Of a stretch of 64,000 bases of DNA, positions 17,619 to 26,870 are shown piece by piece. The stretch is taken from the NCBI RefSeq assembly GCF_900155885.1, contig NZ_FTMB01000005.1, positions 62,001 to 126,000 of the forward strand, given 5' to 3'. The stretch's first letter is position 1, and each line of letters opens with the position of its first letter. A model generated the notes under the pieces. That model saw nothing but the letters and a program-made list of their open reading frames with translations, did not search any database and was not told the DNA's origin. The translations under genes were made by a program, and so were the position numbers. The stretch is from Rhizobium sp. RU20A. Its GTDB lineage: Bacteria; Pseudomonadota; Alphaproteobacteria; Rhizobiales; Rhizobiaceae.

Positions 17619-19088
17619 TCAGCTGCGGGCGAACAGGCGAAACAGCCGGGGCAGCGGCCACCAGGGTTCGCGCGGATCGACAAGGTCGGTGCCGATGACG
17701 AGATCCGTTGGCCCAGCCTTGCGGGCATCCTCAAAGGGCCGAAGACCGCGCGGACCGACATTGAGCTGGTCGAAGGCTTCCGTCAGGGAACCATTGCCCT
17801 CAAGGACGGCCGCCATCACCTCCTGCGACGCGCCGAGATGTTCTGCAAAGAGGCGTGCGCGCAGGGCGCGCAGCGCTGTCCGGTCCTTGGCCCGGTCCGT
17901 TTCGATGGCGAGGTCCAGCTCGCTGTCGAGTTTTTCGGAGCGCTGGTTGAAGTTGGAGGAACCGACACGCAGGAAGACGTCATCGACGACGATGATCTTC
18001 GAGTGCACGTTGACCTCCTCGCTTGTCCCGTCGGCGCGCGGCACGACCGGGAAGCCGGCCCTGAGGCGGCCGTAGTGATCAGACGCGATCAGCTTGCGCA
18101 GCAACCGGTCGCGGTTGGCGCCGAGCACCAGGCGTTCGAGAAAGCCATGGGACGAGCGCGTGGTGATGATTACGACTTCCGGGCCGTTCGGATCCTCGAG
18201 CTTCTCGCAGAGCAGACGGGCGATCTTGCGGGAAGCGAAGTACTGGTTCTCGATGTAGATGTGGCGGCGGGCCCGGGCCAGGGCGGCGAGCGTCAGGCGC
18301 ATTGCCTCGTTGCGGCCCTTGCGACCGCGAAGGTCCGGCTCGGTGCGGGCGAGCGAGACGGGAATGTCGGAGAAAACAGGCGTCGCGATGAAGGGCGCCG
18401 CATCGCCAGCCCGGCGGACCGGCGCGATGCGCTGGCGATTGGCCCGCAGCCAGCGGCGGCGCGCGATGTCGCCGATGGCCGCCGCCGCCGCGCCTTCCAC
18501 CACGCTCTGGGCATCGTGGACCGGGCCGTAAGCGCCGCCATCCGGCAGGGTGCGGTGCGGATCATCCGGACGGTGTTCGGGCGTATCCCAGCGCTTGGCC
18601 GTCAGGTCGATACCACCGGCAAAGGCGATGCGATCATCGATGACGACGAGTTTCTGGTGGTGCGAGCCGCGAATGGCGTGGCGGGTGTCGAAGCAGATCT
18701 CGATGCGGGGATGCTCGTTCCAGCCCTGTCCGGAAAACATCTTCAGCGATTTGCCGGAATAGATGGGACCCATAGCCCAGACGAGAATGCGGATCGTCAG
18801 CCCCGGCTTGGCCTCGGCCAGCGCCAGCAGCCGCGCGCCAAGCGTCGGGCTTTCCTCGCAGTCCGGCCGCAGGCGGATATCCGGATTGAAGTCCCAGCCG
18901 ACGATCCACAACTGCTCCTCGGCCAAATCCAGCGCACGGTCCAGCGCCGCATAATAGGCTGCACCGTCGATCAGCAGGTCGAAGCGATCTGCCGTTGCGG
19001 TGCGCCAGGCGGTGTCGCCAGGGCGGGCGATGGGCTTGGCCGTCAGGGGGCGGCGCTTGAAGGTCGAGAGGAGGCTATCGTGTCGCAA
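17619..19088 (-). CDS. Phospholipase D-family protein (cardiolipin synthase-like)
   Basis: A 489-residue protein with two HKD motifs: His144-x-Lys146-x4-Asp151 in SHHQKLVVIDDRIAFAGG, and a second near residue 359 in VHSKIIVVDDVFLRVGSSN. This pairing defines phospholipase D and cardiolipin synthase enzymes that hydrolyse or transfer phosphatidyl groups. No membrane segment is visible, unlike bacterial ClsA, so it resembles the cytoplasmic or membrane-associated PLDs. The start is uncertain: TTG 19088 lacks a ribosome site and no Met occurs in the first 100 residues. A membrane-lipid role fits the two neighbouring genes. Confidence 0.87.
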   Translation of the reverse strand: MRHDSLLSTFKRRPLTAKPIARPGDTAWRTATADRFDLLIDGAAYYAALDRALDLAEEQLWIVGWDFNPDIRLRPDCEESPTLGARLLALAEAKPGLTIRILVWAMGPIYSGKSLKMFSGQGWNEHPRIEICFDTRHAIRGSHHQKLVVIDDRIAFAGGIDLTAKRWDTPEHRPDDPHRTLPDGGAYGPVHDAQSVVEGAAAAAIGDIARRRWLRANRQRIAPVRRAGDAAPFIATPVFSDIPVSLARTEPDLRGRKGRNEAMRLTLAALARARRHIYIENQYFASRKIARLLCEKLEDPNGPEVVIITTRSSHGFLERLVLGANRDRLLRKLIASDHYGRLRAGFPVVPRADGTSEEVNVHSKIIVVDDVFLRVGSSNFNQRSEKLDSELDLAIETDRAKDRTALRALRARLFAEHLGASQEVMAAVLEGNGSLTEAFDQLNVGPRGLRPFEDARKAGPTDLVIGTDLVDPREPWWPLPRLFRLFARS

Positions 19089-19254
19089 GAGGGGTTCCCA
19101 GCACGCTCATGGTGCCCGGCGAAGGCCGGCACTCCCCGCGAAACGGGCCACGAGGCACTTTGTTCCAGCCTGATGCCGTCGCCTATGGCCAAAGGCGGGA
19201 ACAAAGCCCGGCGGGGCTCGTTTACTTCGGCCCTTCCAGGAGAACCCCCGCCCC

Positions 19255-21888
19255 ATGCCCCTTCCCACCGCGACCTACCGCCTGCAATTCCGCAATGGAA
19301 TGACCTTCGATGCCGCCCGCACGCGCATTCCCGCCATCAAGGCGCTCGGTGTCAGCCATCTCTATGCTTCTCCGATCTTTACCGCGACGAGCGGGTCCAC
19401 CCATGGCTATGACGTGACCGATGCCAATGCGATCGACCCCGCCCTTGGTGGAGCCGAGGGGCTGGAGGCCCTGTCGCGCGCCCTGAAGGAGGCTGGTCTC
19501 GGGCTGATGATCGATATCGTGCCCAACCACATGGCCTCCTCGCTCGAAAATGCCTGGTGGAAAAGCGTGGTGCGCCACGGCGCCGACAGCCCGTTTGCCG
19601 GTCATTTCGACATCGACTGGAGCCAGCGGCTGACCCTGCCGTTCCTCGGGGAAGACGCGGTGGACGCCGTTGCCGAGGGCAAGATCCGGCTTGGCATCGA
19701 CCCTCAGGATCATGGTCCGTCCCTGATGTATTACGACACGGCCTATCCGCTGACGCCGCAGAGCTGGTCGATGCTGGCGGAGGCACTTCCGGACCCGGAA
19801 GCGGCCACGGCGCTCGCTGCCCTTGCAGAGGCTGCGGGGCCGGGTGCGGACTGGCCGGACGAGCGGCTTGCCGCCTTGGCGCCCCGGCTGGAAGGCCCGC
19901 TCGACGCGCTCTCCGGCAATACGGCGCTGATCGCGGCGCTGCACGACGCTCAGCCCTATGTGCTGACCAACTGGCGCACGGCCTGCAAAAGCCTGACCTA
20001 TCGCCGCTTTTTCGAGGTCACGGGTCTCGTCGGCCTGCGTGTCGAGGATCCCGCGGTTTTCGAGGATGCGCACCGGCTGATCCTTGATCTCGTGCGGCGC
20101 GGGGTGGTGGATGGGCTTCGCGTCGACCATGTCGATGGCCTTGCCGATCCCGCCGCCTACCTGCAGCGCCTGCGCGCAGCCGTGGGACCTGATGTGACCA
20201 TCGTCGTCGAAAAGATCCTGGAGGAGGACGAGAGCATTCCGTCCGACTGGCCGATCGAGGGTACCACGGGCTACGAATTCATCACGGCCCTGACGCATCT
20301 CCTGGTCGACGAGACCGATACGGGCGTTCTCCACCGTGCCTTTGCCGATGCGAGCAATGACGAGCGACCGCTCGGCGTACAGGCGCTGGAAGCCAAGGAC
20401 CTGATGCTGGAGGTGAATTTCGAGGGTGAGGTGAGGCGGCTCAGTGCGTTGCTCGCCGCCGCCTCGCGAGCTTCCGGTTCTGGCATCGAGGCCGATGCCT
20501 TTGCGGAGGCGGTGCGGGCGATGATCCGGGCTTTGCCCGTCTACCGCACCTATGTGACGGAAGAGGGCCCGAGCGAGGCCGATTGCCGGCGCCTCGCCTC
20601 CATCCGCGAGACGGCGGCCGAGACGGTGACGGGCGAGGCGGCGCGCAAGGCGGTGGATTTCGTTGCGCGGCTGATGGCAACTCCCCTGGACGGTGTCGAC
20701 GCCGATGCGCAGCTGGAAATCCGCACGAGGTTCCAGCAGCTCAGCGGCCCCATCATGGCCAAGGCGATGGAGGATACGCTGTTCTACCGCTACGGCGCCA
20801 TGCTGGCCCTCAACGAGGTCGGCGGCAATCCGGGCCAGCGGCCGGGCGGGCCCGTGGCCTTCCACACCCGCATGGTGCGCCGGCAGGCGGATATGCCCCA
20901 TGCCCTTTCGGCCACGTCCACCCATGACACCAAGCGTGGCGAGGATGCCCGTGCGCGGCTTGCGACCTTGAGCGAAATGCCGGCGCTGTGGATTGCGGCG
21001 GTGACGCGCTGGCGACGGCTGAATGCGCCGCTGGTGCCGACACTTGCGCGTGGACCGGCCCCGGAGGCCTCGGTTGAGTGGACCCTTTATCAGGCCATGC
21101 TCGGCGCATGGCCGATCGAGGGGCGGCAGGATCCTGAGTTCGCAGGCCTTGCCGAGCGCTTCGACAGCTATGTCGAGAAGATGCTGCGGGAGGCCAAGAT
21201 GCGCACCAACTGGGGAGCGCCGGACGAGGCCTATGAAAAGGCGGTGCGCGGCTTTGCGCGCCATCTTCTCGATCCCGACGCCAGCGCGGTCTTTCTCGCC
21301 GATTTCGAGAAGACCGCTCAGCCCTTCCTGACGGCGGGCCTCGTCAACTCATTGTCGCAGACCGTGGTCAAGCTGATGGCACCCGGCATTCCCGACGTCT
21401 ATGCCGGCAGCGAGCAGGCGGACTTCTCGCTCGTCGATCCCGACAATCGTCGTCCGCTGCCCCCGCCCGTTATCCCCCCGGCCCCGGCGCCGATGCCAAC
21501 GCCGCAGAGCTTTACCCGGTACAAGGCGGCGCTGATCCGCCGGCTCCTGTCGCTGCGGACCATGCCGCAGGTGCGGGAGGCTTTCGCCGGTGATTATCGC
21601 CCGCTGGCCATCGAGGGGCCGGCCGCCCGGCACTTCCTGGCCTTCGAACGCCGAGGGCGGGATTGTGCGGTGATCACGGTCGTGCCGCGCTGCGTGGCGG
21701 GACGATTGGTCGAGGGCACGCTGATGCCCGATACGGACCTGACCGTTGGCGCCGACATCGCGCTTCCCTTCGATCTCAATGGAAGGCTGATCAATGCGCT
21801 GAGCGGCGAGCGCGTCGATGCGAGCTTCGTGGCCTCCGTCGGAAGCCTTCTCGGCGACCATCCGGTGGCGGTGCTGGCGACGGAGTGA
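19255..21888 (+). CDS. treY: Malto-oligosyltrehalose synthase
   Basis: An 877-residue GH13 enzyme that isomerises the reducing end of maltodextrins to an alpha,alpha-1,1 bond, giving the substrate of TreZ. Motifs: ATYRLQFRNGMTFDAA at the very start, SHLYASPIFTATSGSTHGYD, IVPNHMA, GLRVDHVDGLADPAAYL with the nucleophile Asp, IVVEKILEEDE with the acid Glu, TSTHDTKRGEDARARL and DVYAGSEQADFSLVDPDNRR. Length is slightly above the usual ~750-850. AGGAGA lies about 12 bases before ATG 19255. It runs divergently from the phospholipase D gene. Debranching enzyme TreX/GlgX is not in the window. Confidence 0.95.
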   Translation: MPLPTATYRLQFRNGMTFDAARTRIPAIKALGVSHLYASPIFTATSGSTHGYDVTDANAIDPALGGAEGLEALSRALKEAGLGLMIDIVPNHMASSLENAWWKSVVRHGADSPFAGHFDIDWSQRLTLPFLGEDAVDAVAEGKIRLGIDPQDHGPSLMYYDTAYPLTPQSWSMLAEALPDPEAATALAALAEAAGPGADWPDERLAALAPRLEGPLDALSGNTALIAALHDAQPYVLTNWRTACKSLTYRRFFEVTGLVGLRVEDPAVFEDAHRLILDLVRRGVVDGLRVDHVDGLADPAAYLQRLRAAVGPDVTIVVEKILEEDESIPSDWPIEGTTGYEFITALTHLLVDETDTGVLHRAFADASNDERPLGVQALEAKDLMLEVNFEGEVRRLSALLAAASRASGSGIEADAFAEAVRAMIRALPVYRTYVTEEGPSEADCRRLASIRETAAETVTGEAARKAVDFVARLMATPLDGVDADAQLEIRTRFQQLSGPIMAKAMEDTLFYRYGAMLALNEVGGNPGQRPGGPVAFHTRMVRRQADMPHALSATSTHDTKRGEDARARLATLSEMPALWIAAVTRWRRLNAPLVPTLARGPAPEASVEWTLYQAMLGAWPIEGRQDPEFAGLAERFDSYVEKMLREAKMRTNWGAPDEAYEKAVRGFARHLLDPDASAVFLADFEKTAQPFLTAGLVNSLSQTVVKLMAPGIPDVYAGSEQADFSLVDPDNRRPLPPPVIPPAPAPMPTPQSFTRYKAALIRRLLSLRTMPQVREAFAGDYRPLAIEGPAARHFLAFERRGRDCAVITVVPRCVAGRLVEGTLMPDTDLTVGADIALPFDLNGRLINALSGERVDASFVASVGSLLGDHPVAVLATE

Positions 21889-21941
21889 TCCGTCGGCCTG
21901 CCCCGGGCTGGAGAACCCACAAGTGACCGCAGGGCAATAAA

Positions 21942-21969
21942 AAAGGCTGCTCCGGATCGGGCAGCCTTT
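21942..21969. terminator. Bidirectional intrinsic terminator between treY and the DUF982 gene
   Basis: Perfect 9-bp arms AAAGGCTGC (21942-21950) and GCAGCCTTT (21961-21969) with a 10-base loop. The A-run to the left gives a good U-tract for the minus-strand DUF982 transcript, and the T's on the right a weaker one for treY. The two genes converge on it. Confidence 0.85.
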
Positions 21970-21994
21970 GTTAAGTGTCTCCTGGCGGTCCCGC

Positions 21995-22318
21995 TCAGGC
22001 AGCGCCGGCGGTTGCCCGCGTGCTATTGGCGGCGACGGGCATGGCCGCTGGCATGGTCATGCGATTGGTCTCCGTGCAGAGCACGCCGGCTTCCAGCGCT
22101 GCGGCGATCATCGCTTCGCGGGCGGCCTCCGTCTCGCGCGGGTCTGTCAACGCGTTGCGGCAGCGTTCGCGGGCTGCTGCATAGTGGTTGCCGCGCCGTA
22201 CCGGCCATTCAGCGTTGAGAAAGTCGAGGGCGTCGTACGGACTGCGCACGTCGTGGCGGATGCCGCTGTGGAGCTTGAGGGTGACGGGACGAAACCAGGC
22301 GATGTAGTGCATGACCAT
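21995..22318 (-). CDS. DUF982 domain protein
   Basis: A 107-residue protein with the pattern of DUF982, a family largely restricted to rhizobia and relatives: WFRPVTLKLHSG, SPYDALDFLNAEWPVRRG, HYAAARERCRNAL and REAMIAAALEAGV. Its function is not known. I set the start at ATG 22318, which has GGAGG eight bases upstream; an ATG nine codons earlier overlaps that site. It is a monocistronic gene ending at the terminator. The next 245 bases upstream to 22563 hold its promoter; I see no clear motif there. Confidence 0.8.
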   Translation of the reverse strand: MVMHYIAWFRPVTLKLHSGIRHDVRSPYDALDFLNAEWPVRRGNHYAAARERCRNALTDPRETEAAREAMIAAALEAGVLCTETNRMTMPAAMPVAANSTRATAGAA

Positions 22319-22563
22319 TTTTCTTGCCTCCATGGTGGGCTTCAAACGCGCCGCCGTGAGGAAGGTTCCGCATAGCTTCGATGATTTCGAGAAAATTTTT
22401 GATTGCAGTGCAATATGCGTTTGAGCCGAAAAGCGGTGGTCTGCAATCGGACGATCCTTCCCGGGCGCGCAGCCTCGGGAAGGTAATTTTTCAAAAGGAA
22501 TTCAGATTCTTATCGCAAATCGATTTAGGCGACTTCTCATCGTGTTCCCTCTGGTGAGATTTA

Positions 22564-23550
22564 CTACCATCGGTAGTGAACATGCGGCGCAACCAGCTTT
22601 TCGTAGACTTCGCGCGTTGCCGCCATGGCCGCTTCCGACAAGCGCGGCAGATCGGCAGCGCTTGCGTTGGCGCGGGCCTGTTCGGCATTGCGGGCGCCCG
22701 GAATGACGACGGTGACGGCGTCCGCCATCAGGATCCAGCGCAGCGCGAAGGCGACCATGCTCTGGTCGGCCGGCACCAGCTTGCGGATTTCCTCGACGGC
22801 TTCGAGGCCAACCTCGAAGGGAACGCCGGCAAAGGTCTCGCCGACATCGAAAGCCTCGCCATTGCGGTTGAAGGCGCGGTGGTCGTCGCTGGAGAAGGTG
22901 CTGGCGGCGGTGATCTTGCCCGAGAGCAGGCCGCTTGCCAGCGGGACGCGGGCAATGACGGCCACGTCGCGCGCCTTGGCCTCGCGGAAGAACAGATGAT
23001 CCGGGCGCTGGCGGAAGATGTTGTAGATGATCTGGATGCTTTCGACGCCGGGATATTCGATCGCCTTCAGGGCCTCCTCGACCTTCTCGACGCTCACGCC
23101 GTAACCCTTGATCTTGCCCTTGGCCTTCAGTGCCTCCAGCGCGTCGAAGACGCCGCGGCGGTAGAGCACCTCGGTCGGCGGGCAGTGGAGCTGCACGAGA
23201 TCGAGCGTCTCGACCTTCAGATTGGACAGGCTGCGATCGATGAAGGCTTCAAGGTTTTCGGCAGTGTAGCCATCGGCCACATGCGGGTTCAGCCGCCGGC
23301 CGGCCTTGGTGGCGACCATCGGGCGATCCCCGCCGCGGGCGGACAGGACGTCGGCCACGATGCGTTCGGACCGGCCATCGCCATAGACGTCGGCGGTGTC
23401 GATGAAGGTCATGCCGGCATCGAGCGCGGCGTTGAGGGCGGCGCGGCCGTCGGCCTCGCTGACCTCGCCCCAGGAGCCGCCGATCTGCCAGGCGCCAAAG
23501 CCGATGGGGCCGACGGTGAAGGGCATGCGCCCGAAAGGTCGTTGCTGCAT
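22564..23550 (-). CDS. Aldo/keto reductase
   Basis: A 328-residue NAD(P)-dependent aldo/keto reductase with the complete catalytic tetrad Asp51, Tyr56 (DVYGDGRSE), Lys82 (TKAG) and His122 (QLHCPP), and the C-terminal cofactor motif VIPGARNAEQARANASA. It follows the L-rhamnose mutarotase gene by 91 bases on the same strand, so both probably form one operon. Oxidation or reduction of an aldose at C1, for example an L-6-deoxy sugar, is a reasonable inference from that pairing, but the family is broad. Confidence 0.88.
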   Translation of the reverse strand: MQQRPFGRMPFTVGPIGFGAWQIGGSWGEVSEADGRAALNAALDAGMTFIDTADVYGDGRSERIVADVLSARGGDRPMVATKAGRRLNPHVADGYTAENLEAFIDRSLSNLKVETLDLVQLHCPPTEVLYRRGVFDALEALKAKGKIKGYGVSVEKVEEALKAIEYPGVESIQIIYNIFRQRPDHLFFREAKARDVAVIARVPLASGLLSGKITAASTFSSDDHRAFNRNGEAFDVGETFAGVPFEVGLEAVEEIRKLVPADQSMVAFALRWILMADAVTVVIPGARNAEQARANASAADLPRLSEAAMAATREVYEKLVAPHVHYRW

Positions 23551-23641
23551 TTGATCTCCTTGAATGCTGTCTGCGCGTGCAGATGGGGTGCTGGCGCCCC
23601 GAGGAAAGGTCTGTCAGAGAAGGGCTGTCAGAAAACGCCAG

Positions 23642-23956
23642 TCAGGGAAGGTGGAACATCTTCACGAGCGGCACCTGCACCGGCGTGTTGTCCGGCTCCA
23701 CGGCCATGATGTCGGCCATGAAATCCCACCAGCGGCGCACGATCTCGCTCTGCGGCAGGGCGTCCATTGCGTGGTTTTCCGGTCGTTTCAGGATGGCGAA
23801 GAGGTGGTGGGTCTCCTCGTCCAGCCAGATGGAATAGTCGCTGGCGCCAGCCTCTTTCAAGAGGGCGGCAAGCTCCAGCCAGATCTCGTCGTGACGCCTG
23901 CGGTACTCCGTCGCCTGTCCCCTGTTGAGGATCATGCGGAACGCGATCGTTTCCAT
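23642..23956 (-). CDS. rhaM: L-rhamnose mutarotase
   Basis: A 104-residue protein of the RhaM/RhaU family, the same length as the E. coli enzyme. It has the conserved His22 in RRHDEIWLEL, YSIWLDEETHHLFA, VRRWWDFMADIM, NTPVQVPLVKMFHLP at the end. It speeds interconversion of the alpha and beta anomers of L-rhamnose or a related deoxy sugar. ATG 23956 has GGGAGG five bases upstream. Rhamnose transporter, isomerase and aldolase genes are not near; the only other rhamnose-like gene is the FGGY kinase at 10289. With the aldo/keto reductase it may serve an oxidative deoxy-sugar route. Confidence 0.92.
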   Translation of the reverse strand: METIAFRMILNRGQATEYRRRHDEIWLELAALLKEAGASDYSIWLDEETHHLFAILKRPENHAMDALPQSEIVRRWWDFMADIMAVEPDNTPVQVPLVKMFHLP

Positions 23957-24186
23957 GCCGGCCTCCCTGCCCTTGTCTTCCCTGCTCCGGCCGCGACGTG
24001 AACCCATCGCGTGCGGCGCGTCAAGGGTGTCGTCGCCATTCTCCCGAGGCGGACGGCAGCCCTCACATGCGGATGGCACTATTGTGTGTTGCGCGGGAAC
24101 CATCGCGCCGTCACCCTCGTTACCCTCACGGCCAATCGTGGCCAGCGCACGGCCAGCTTGGCCCTTGCGAAGGGAAGGAGGTCACC

Positions 24187-24570
24187 ATGTCGCACTTGCC
24201 TGAACTGCATGACGGTCATGCACCCATCACCCTGCAGCAACTGTTTGGAGAGGCGCTCGACGCCTATGACGACTGGGAGCCGGGCTCGGGAGAGCCGACG
24301 GTGACTCATGATGGGCAGGTCTACCCGATCAGCGCCGTTTTCGAGCGGATGCGCAGCTGCACGGACATCCTGCCGAACAATCTCGTTGTCATCGTCAAGG
24401 AGCGCGTGACGAAGCCGCTGACCAACGAGGCCTATGACCAGATCCCGTTTTCGACCGCGGCGCGTGTCATGGGCATCCTGGTGCGCCGTCGCCGTCGCTC
24501 CGAGCCGAGCGACATTGCCGGCCTGATCGAGATGATGACGCAGGGCCGTCCCGCGCTGGTGCGCGGCTGA
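24187..24570 (+). CDS. Conserved hypothetical protein, 127 aa
   Basis: Not recognised. 127 residues from ATG 24187, with a GGAGG site just upstream and a strong terminator just downstream, so clearly an expressed single gene. It has an acidic N-terminal half (LQQLFGEALDAYDDWEPGSG), no signal peptide or membrane segment, and an arginine cluster (VRRRRRSEP) near residue 98 followed by a helix. The arginine patch could bind nucleic acid or phosphate. No function is proposed. Confidence 0.75.
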   Translation: MSHLPELHDGHAPITLQQLFGEALDAYDDWEPGSGEPTVTHDGQVYPISAVFERMRSCTDILPNNLVVIVKERVTKPLTNEAYDQIPFSTAARVMGILVRRRRRSEPSDIAGLIEMMTQGRPALVRG

Positions 24571-24604
24571 TCGACATCCGGCGGCGTCGATCGCTGAAAA
24601 CAAG

Positions 24605-24642
24605 GCGGGGGATCCGACGATCGGATCCCCCGCTTTTTATTT
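24605..24642. terminator. Strong intrinsic terminator
   Basis: A 13-bp perfect stem (24605-24617 pairing with 24621-24633) with a 3-base loop, followed by TTTTTATTT. It ends the 127-aa gene; the transaldolase gene converges from the other side and may use the same hairpin. Confidence 0.92.
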
Positions 24643-24661
24643 CACGGTGCGCTGCCGGACA

Positions 24662-25627
24662 TCAGGCCGCGGCGCGCTGCATGCGCTGGGCCACCATGGC
24701 GCGGAGCGCGCCGAGGTCCTTGGCGAAAGCGCGGATGCCTTCGGCGATCTTTTCCGTCGCCATCGCGTCCTCGTTCAGCATCCAGCGGAAGGTCTTCTCG
24801 TCGATGTCGAGCTTCGGCTGGGCCGAAACCGTTTCCGGCGACAGCTTGCGCGTCAGCGTGCCGGTGTCCTGCTCCAGCTCGTCCAGCAGGTTCGGCGAGA
24901 TGGTCAGGCGGTCGCAGCCGGCCAGCGCTTCGATCTCGCCGATGTTGCGGAAGGAGGCGCCCATGACGATCGTGTCGATGCCGTGGGTCTTGTAGTAGGC
25001 GTAGATGTCGCGCACCGAGAGGACGCCCGGATCTTCTTCCGCCGTGTAGTCCTTGCCGGTCGACTTTTTGTACCAGTCGAGGATACGGCCGACGAAGGGC
25101 GAGATGAGGAAGGCGCCGGCATCGGCGCAGGCAACGGCCTGGGCCTTGTTGAAGAGCAGCGTCAGGTTGCAGTCGATGCCTTCCTTCTGCAGCACTTCGG
25201 CGGCGCGGATGCCTTCCCAGGTGGAGGCGAGCTTGATCAGGATGCGGTCACGCTCGATGCCGCGATCCTTATAGGCTGCGATGATCTGGTGCGCCTTGTC
25301 GATCGAGGCCTTGGTGTCGAAGGAGAGGTCGGCGTCGACTTCGGTCGAGACGCGGCCGGGCACGAGGCCGACGAGGGCGGCGCCGACGGAGATCGCCAGG
25401 CGGTCGGCAACGGCGGCGACGACGGCATCGGAGGCGCCGTTCTGCGAATTGCCCCACTTGACGGCTTCATCGACGGCATCGGCGAACATCGGCGTGCCCA
25501 GCGCCTTCAGGACGATGGTCGGGTTGGTGGTGCAATCGACCGGCTTCAGGCGGGCAACCGCCTCGATATCGCCGGTGTCGGCCACCACGGTGGTCATGCT
25601 GCGCAGTTGTTCAAGCTTTGTTGCCAC
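24662..25627 (-). CDS. tal: Transaldolase
   Basis: A 321-residue class I transaldolase of the pentose phosphate pathway, moving a dihydroxyacetone unit between sedoheptulose 7-phosphate and glyceraldehyde 3-phosphate. The Schiff-base Lys132 lies in [16 protein letters not shown], exactly the position of E. coli Tal[13 protein letters not shown] is at 31-42 and [12 protein letters not shown] is present. I start it at GTG 25627 ([10 protein letters not shown] follows), with GGAGG eight bases upstream; the frame continues to 25756 without family sequence. A SorC-type regulator gene lies divergently upstream with a palindrome between, so sugar-phosphate control is likely. Confidence 0.95.
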   Translation of the reverse strand: MATKLEQLRSMTTVVADTGDIEAVARLKPVDCTTNPTIVLKALGTPMFADAVDEAVKWGNSQNGASDAVVAAVADRLAISVGAALVGLVPGRVSTEVDADLSFDTKASIDKAHQIIAAYKDRGIERDRILIKLASTWEGIRAAEVLQKEGIDCNLTLLFNKAQAVACADAGAFLISPFVGRILDWYKKSTGKDYTAEEDPGVLSVRDIYAYYKTHGIDTIVMGASFRNIGEIEALAGCDRLTISPNLLDELEQDTGTLTRKLSPETVSAQPKLDIDEKTFRWMLNEDAMATEKIAEGIRAFAKDLGALRAMVAQRMQRAAA

Positions 25628-25770
25628 GGAACGTTCCTCCGAATTGATGCCCGGGGACGGGGTGTCCCAGGGGTGAAACCTGTTCTCCCGTGCCGGGAGA
25701 TCAAGGGTGACAGGCCGCTTCCCCGCCATCCCTTCCTCCTTTGCCTTATCCTGCAATCATGGCATTTTTG

Positions 25771-25783
25771 TCAAATCATTTGA
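25771..25783. promoter_or_regulatory. Palindrome between transaldolase and the SorC-family regulator
   Basis: TCAAAT and ATTTGA around a central C, extended by TTTTG on the left and TCAAAA on the right with a one-base offset. It stands 91 bases before the regulator start and 144 bases before tal, in the 246-base divergent promoter region, and is a candidate operator for that regulator. Confidence 0.5.
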
Positions 25784-25873
25784 TCAAAAGTCGCGCTGAA
25801 TGCTAAAGAGAAGACGAGGGTCGATCGTCCCGCCGCGGGCGCCCGGAATGCGAAACGATTTCAGAGGACAGCG

Positions 25874-26842
25874 ATGGCGAAGCTTCAGAGACATGCGCCC
25901 GTGCTTCTCGAAACGCGCTCGCTGCGCGCTCGCGCTGCGTGGCTCTACTACAACCGCGGGATGACGCAGAAGGACATTGCCGAACATCTCGGCGTCAGCC
26001 GCTCCACCGTCATCCGCATGCTGGACGAGGCGCGCAAGCGTGCCGAGGTGCAGATCATCATCAATCAGACGCCGGGCGAATGCACCGAGCTGGAACTGAT
26101 GCTGGAGGAGCGCTACGGGCTTGATGAGGCGATCGTCGTTCCCGGCGAGGGCGATGCGCTGCAGACGGCGCGGGATGTGGGCGCCGCGCTCGGCCGTTTT
26201 CTCTCCGACGTCATCACCGACGGCGCGGTGGTCGGGGTCGGCTGGGGACGCACGCTGAATGCGTCGTTGCAGACCTTTTGTCCCGCCCGCCGGGAAGGCG
26301 TGCAGGTGGTGTCGCTGCTCGGCGGCCTCGTGGACACGACCGTCATCAATCCCGTCGAATATTCCTGGCGCATGGCCAGCCTGCTCGGCGGCGACTGTCT
26401 TCTCTTCCTCGCGCCGCTCTTGGTCGACAGCGCCGATACGAAGCGACGCCTGATCGAGCATTGCGGGCTTGGGCAGCTCATGGATCTTGCCAACAACCTC
26501 GATATTGCCGTCGTCAGTTGCGGAGATTTCGTTCTGTCGGGCACCTCGCTGTCGCACAATTTCATCGCCGATGCCGACCAGAAGAGCCTGCTCAAGGCCG
26601 GCGCCATCTGCGACACCATGTGCCATTTCCTCGATGCGGAGGGGCGCACGGTGGATCATCCGATCCACGACCGCGTCATGTCCGTCGGTCTTGATACCGT
26701 GGCGCGCGCCAAGCACATCGTGCTCGCCTCCGGCGGCGCCCACCGGGCCCGTGCCATCCGCGCCACCATGCTGCGCACCGGCTGCCACACGCTGGTGACC
26801 GACGAGGGTGCAGCCCGGGTTTTGCTGGAGCTGGCGGGGTGA
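25874..26842 (+). CDS. SorC/DeoR-family sugar-binding transcriptional regulator
   Basis: A 322-residue regulator: winged HTH at about residues 28-55 (MTQKDIAEHLGVSRSTVIRM) followed by the SorC effector domain with GWGRTLNASLQ, VVSLLGGLVDT and AKHIVLASGGAHRARAIRA. Such proteins bind phosphorylated sugars through a phosphosugar-isomerase-like fold; EryD of rhizobial erythritol operons is a relative. Divergent from transaldolase. The 220 bases after it contain a palindromic repeat and no gene. Target genes beyond tal cannot be predicted from the window. Confidence 0.9.
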   Translation: MAKLQRHAPVLLETRSLRARAAWLYYNRGMTQKDIAEHLGVSRSTVIRMLDEARKRAEVQIIINQTPGECTELELMLEERYGLDEAIVVPGEGDALQTARDVGAALGRFLSDVITDGAVVGVGWGRTLNASLQTFCPARREGVQVVSLLGGLVDTTVINPVEYSWRMASLLGGDCLLFLAPLLVDSADTKRRLIEHCGLGQLMDLANNLDIAVVSCGDFVLSGTSLSHNFIADADQKSLLKAGAICDTMCHFLDAEGRTVDHPIHDRVMSVGLDTVARAKHIVLASGGAHRARAIRATMLRTGCHTLVTDEGAARVLLELAG

Positions 26843-26870
26843 TGGGGTGGGCGGTGGCGATGCCTCCGCC

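Noticed and set aside
19222-21264. 680-codon minus-strand frame opposite treY
   Set aside because: Shadow of treY, whose GH13 motifs are unambiguous.
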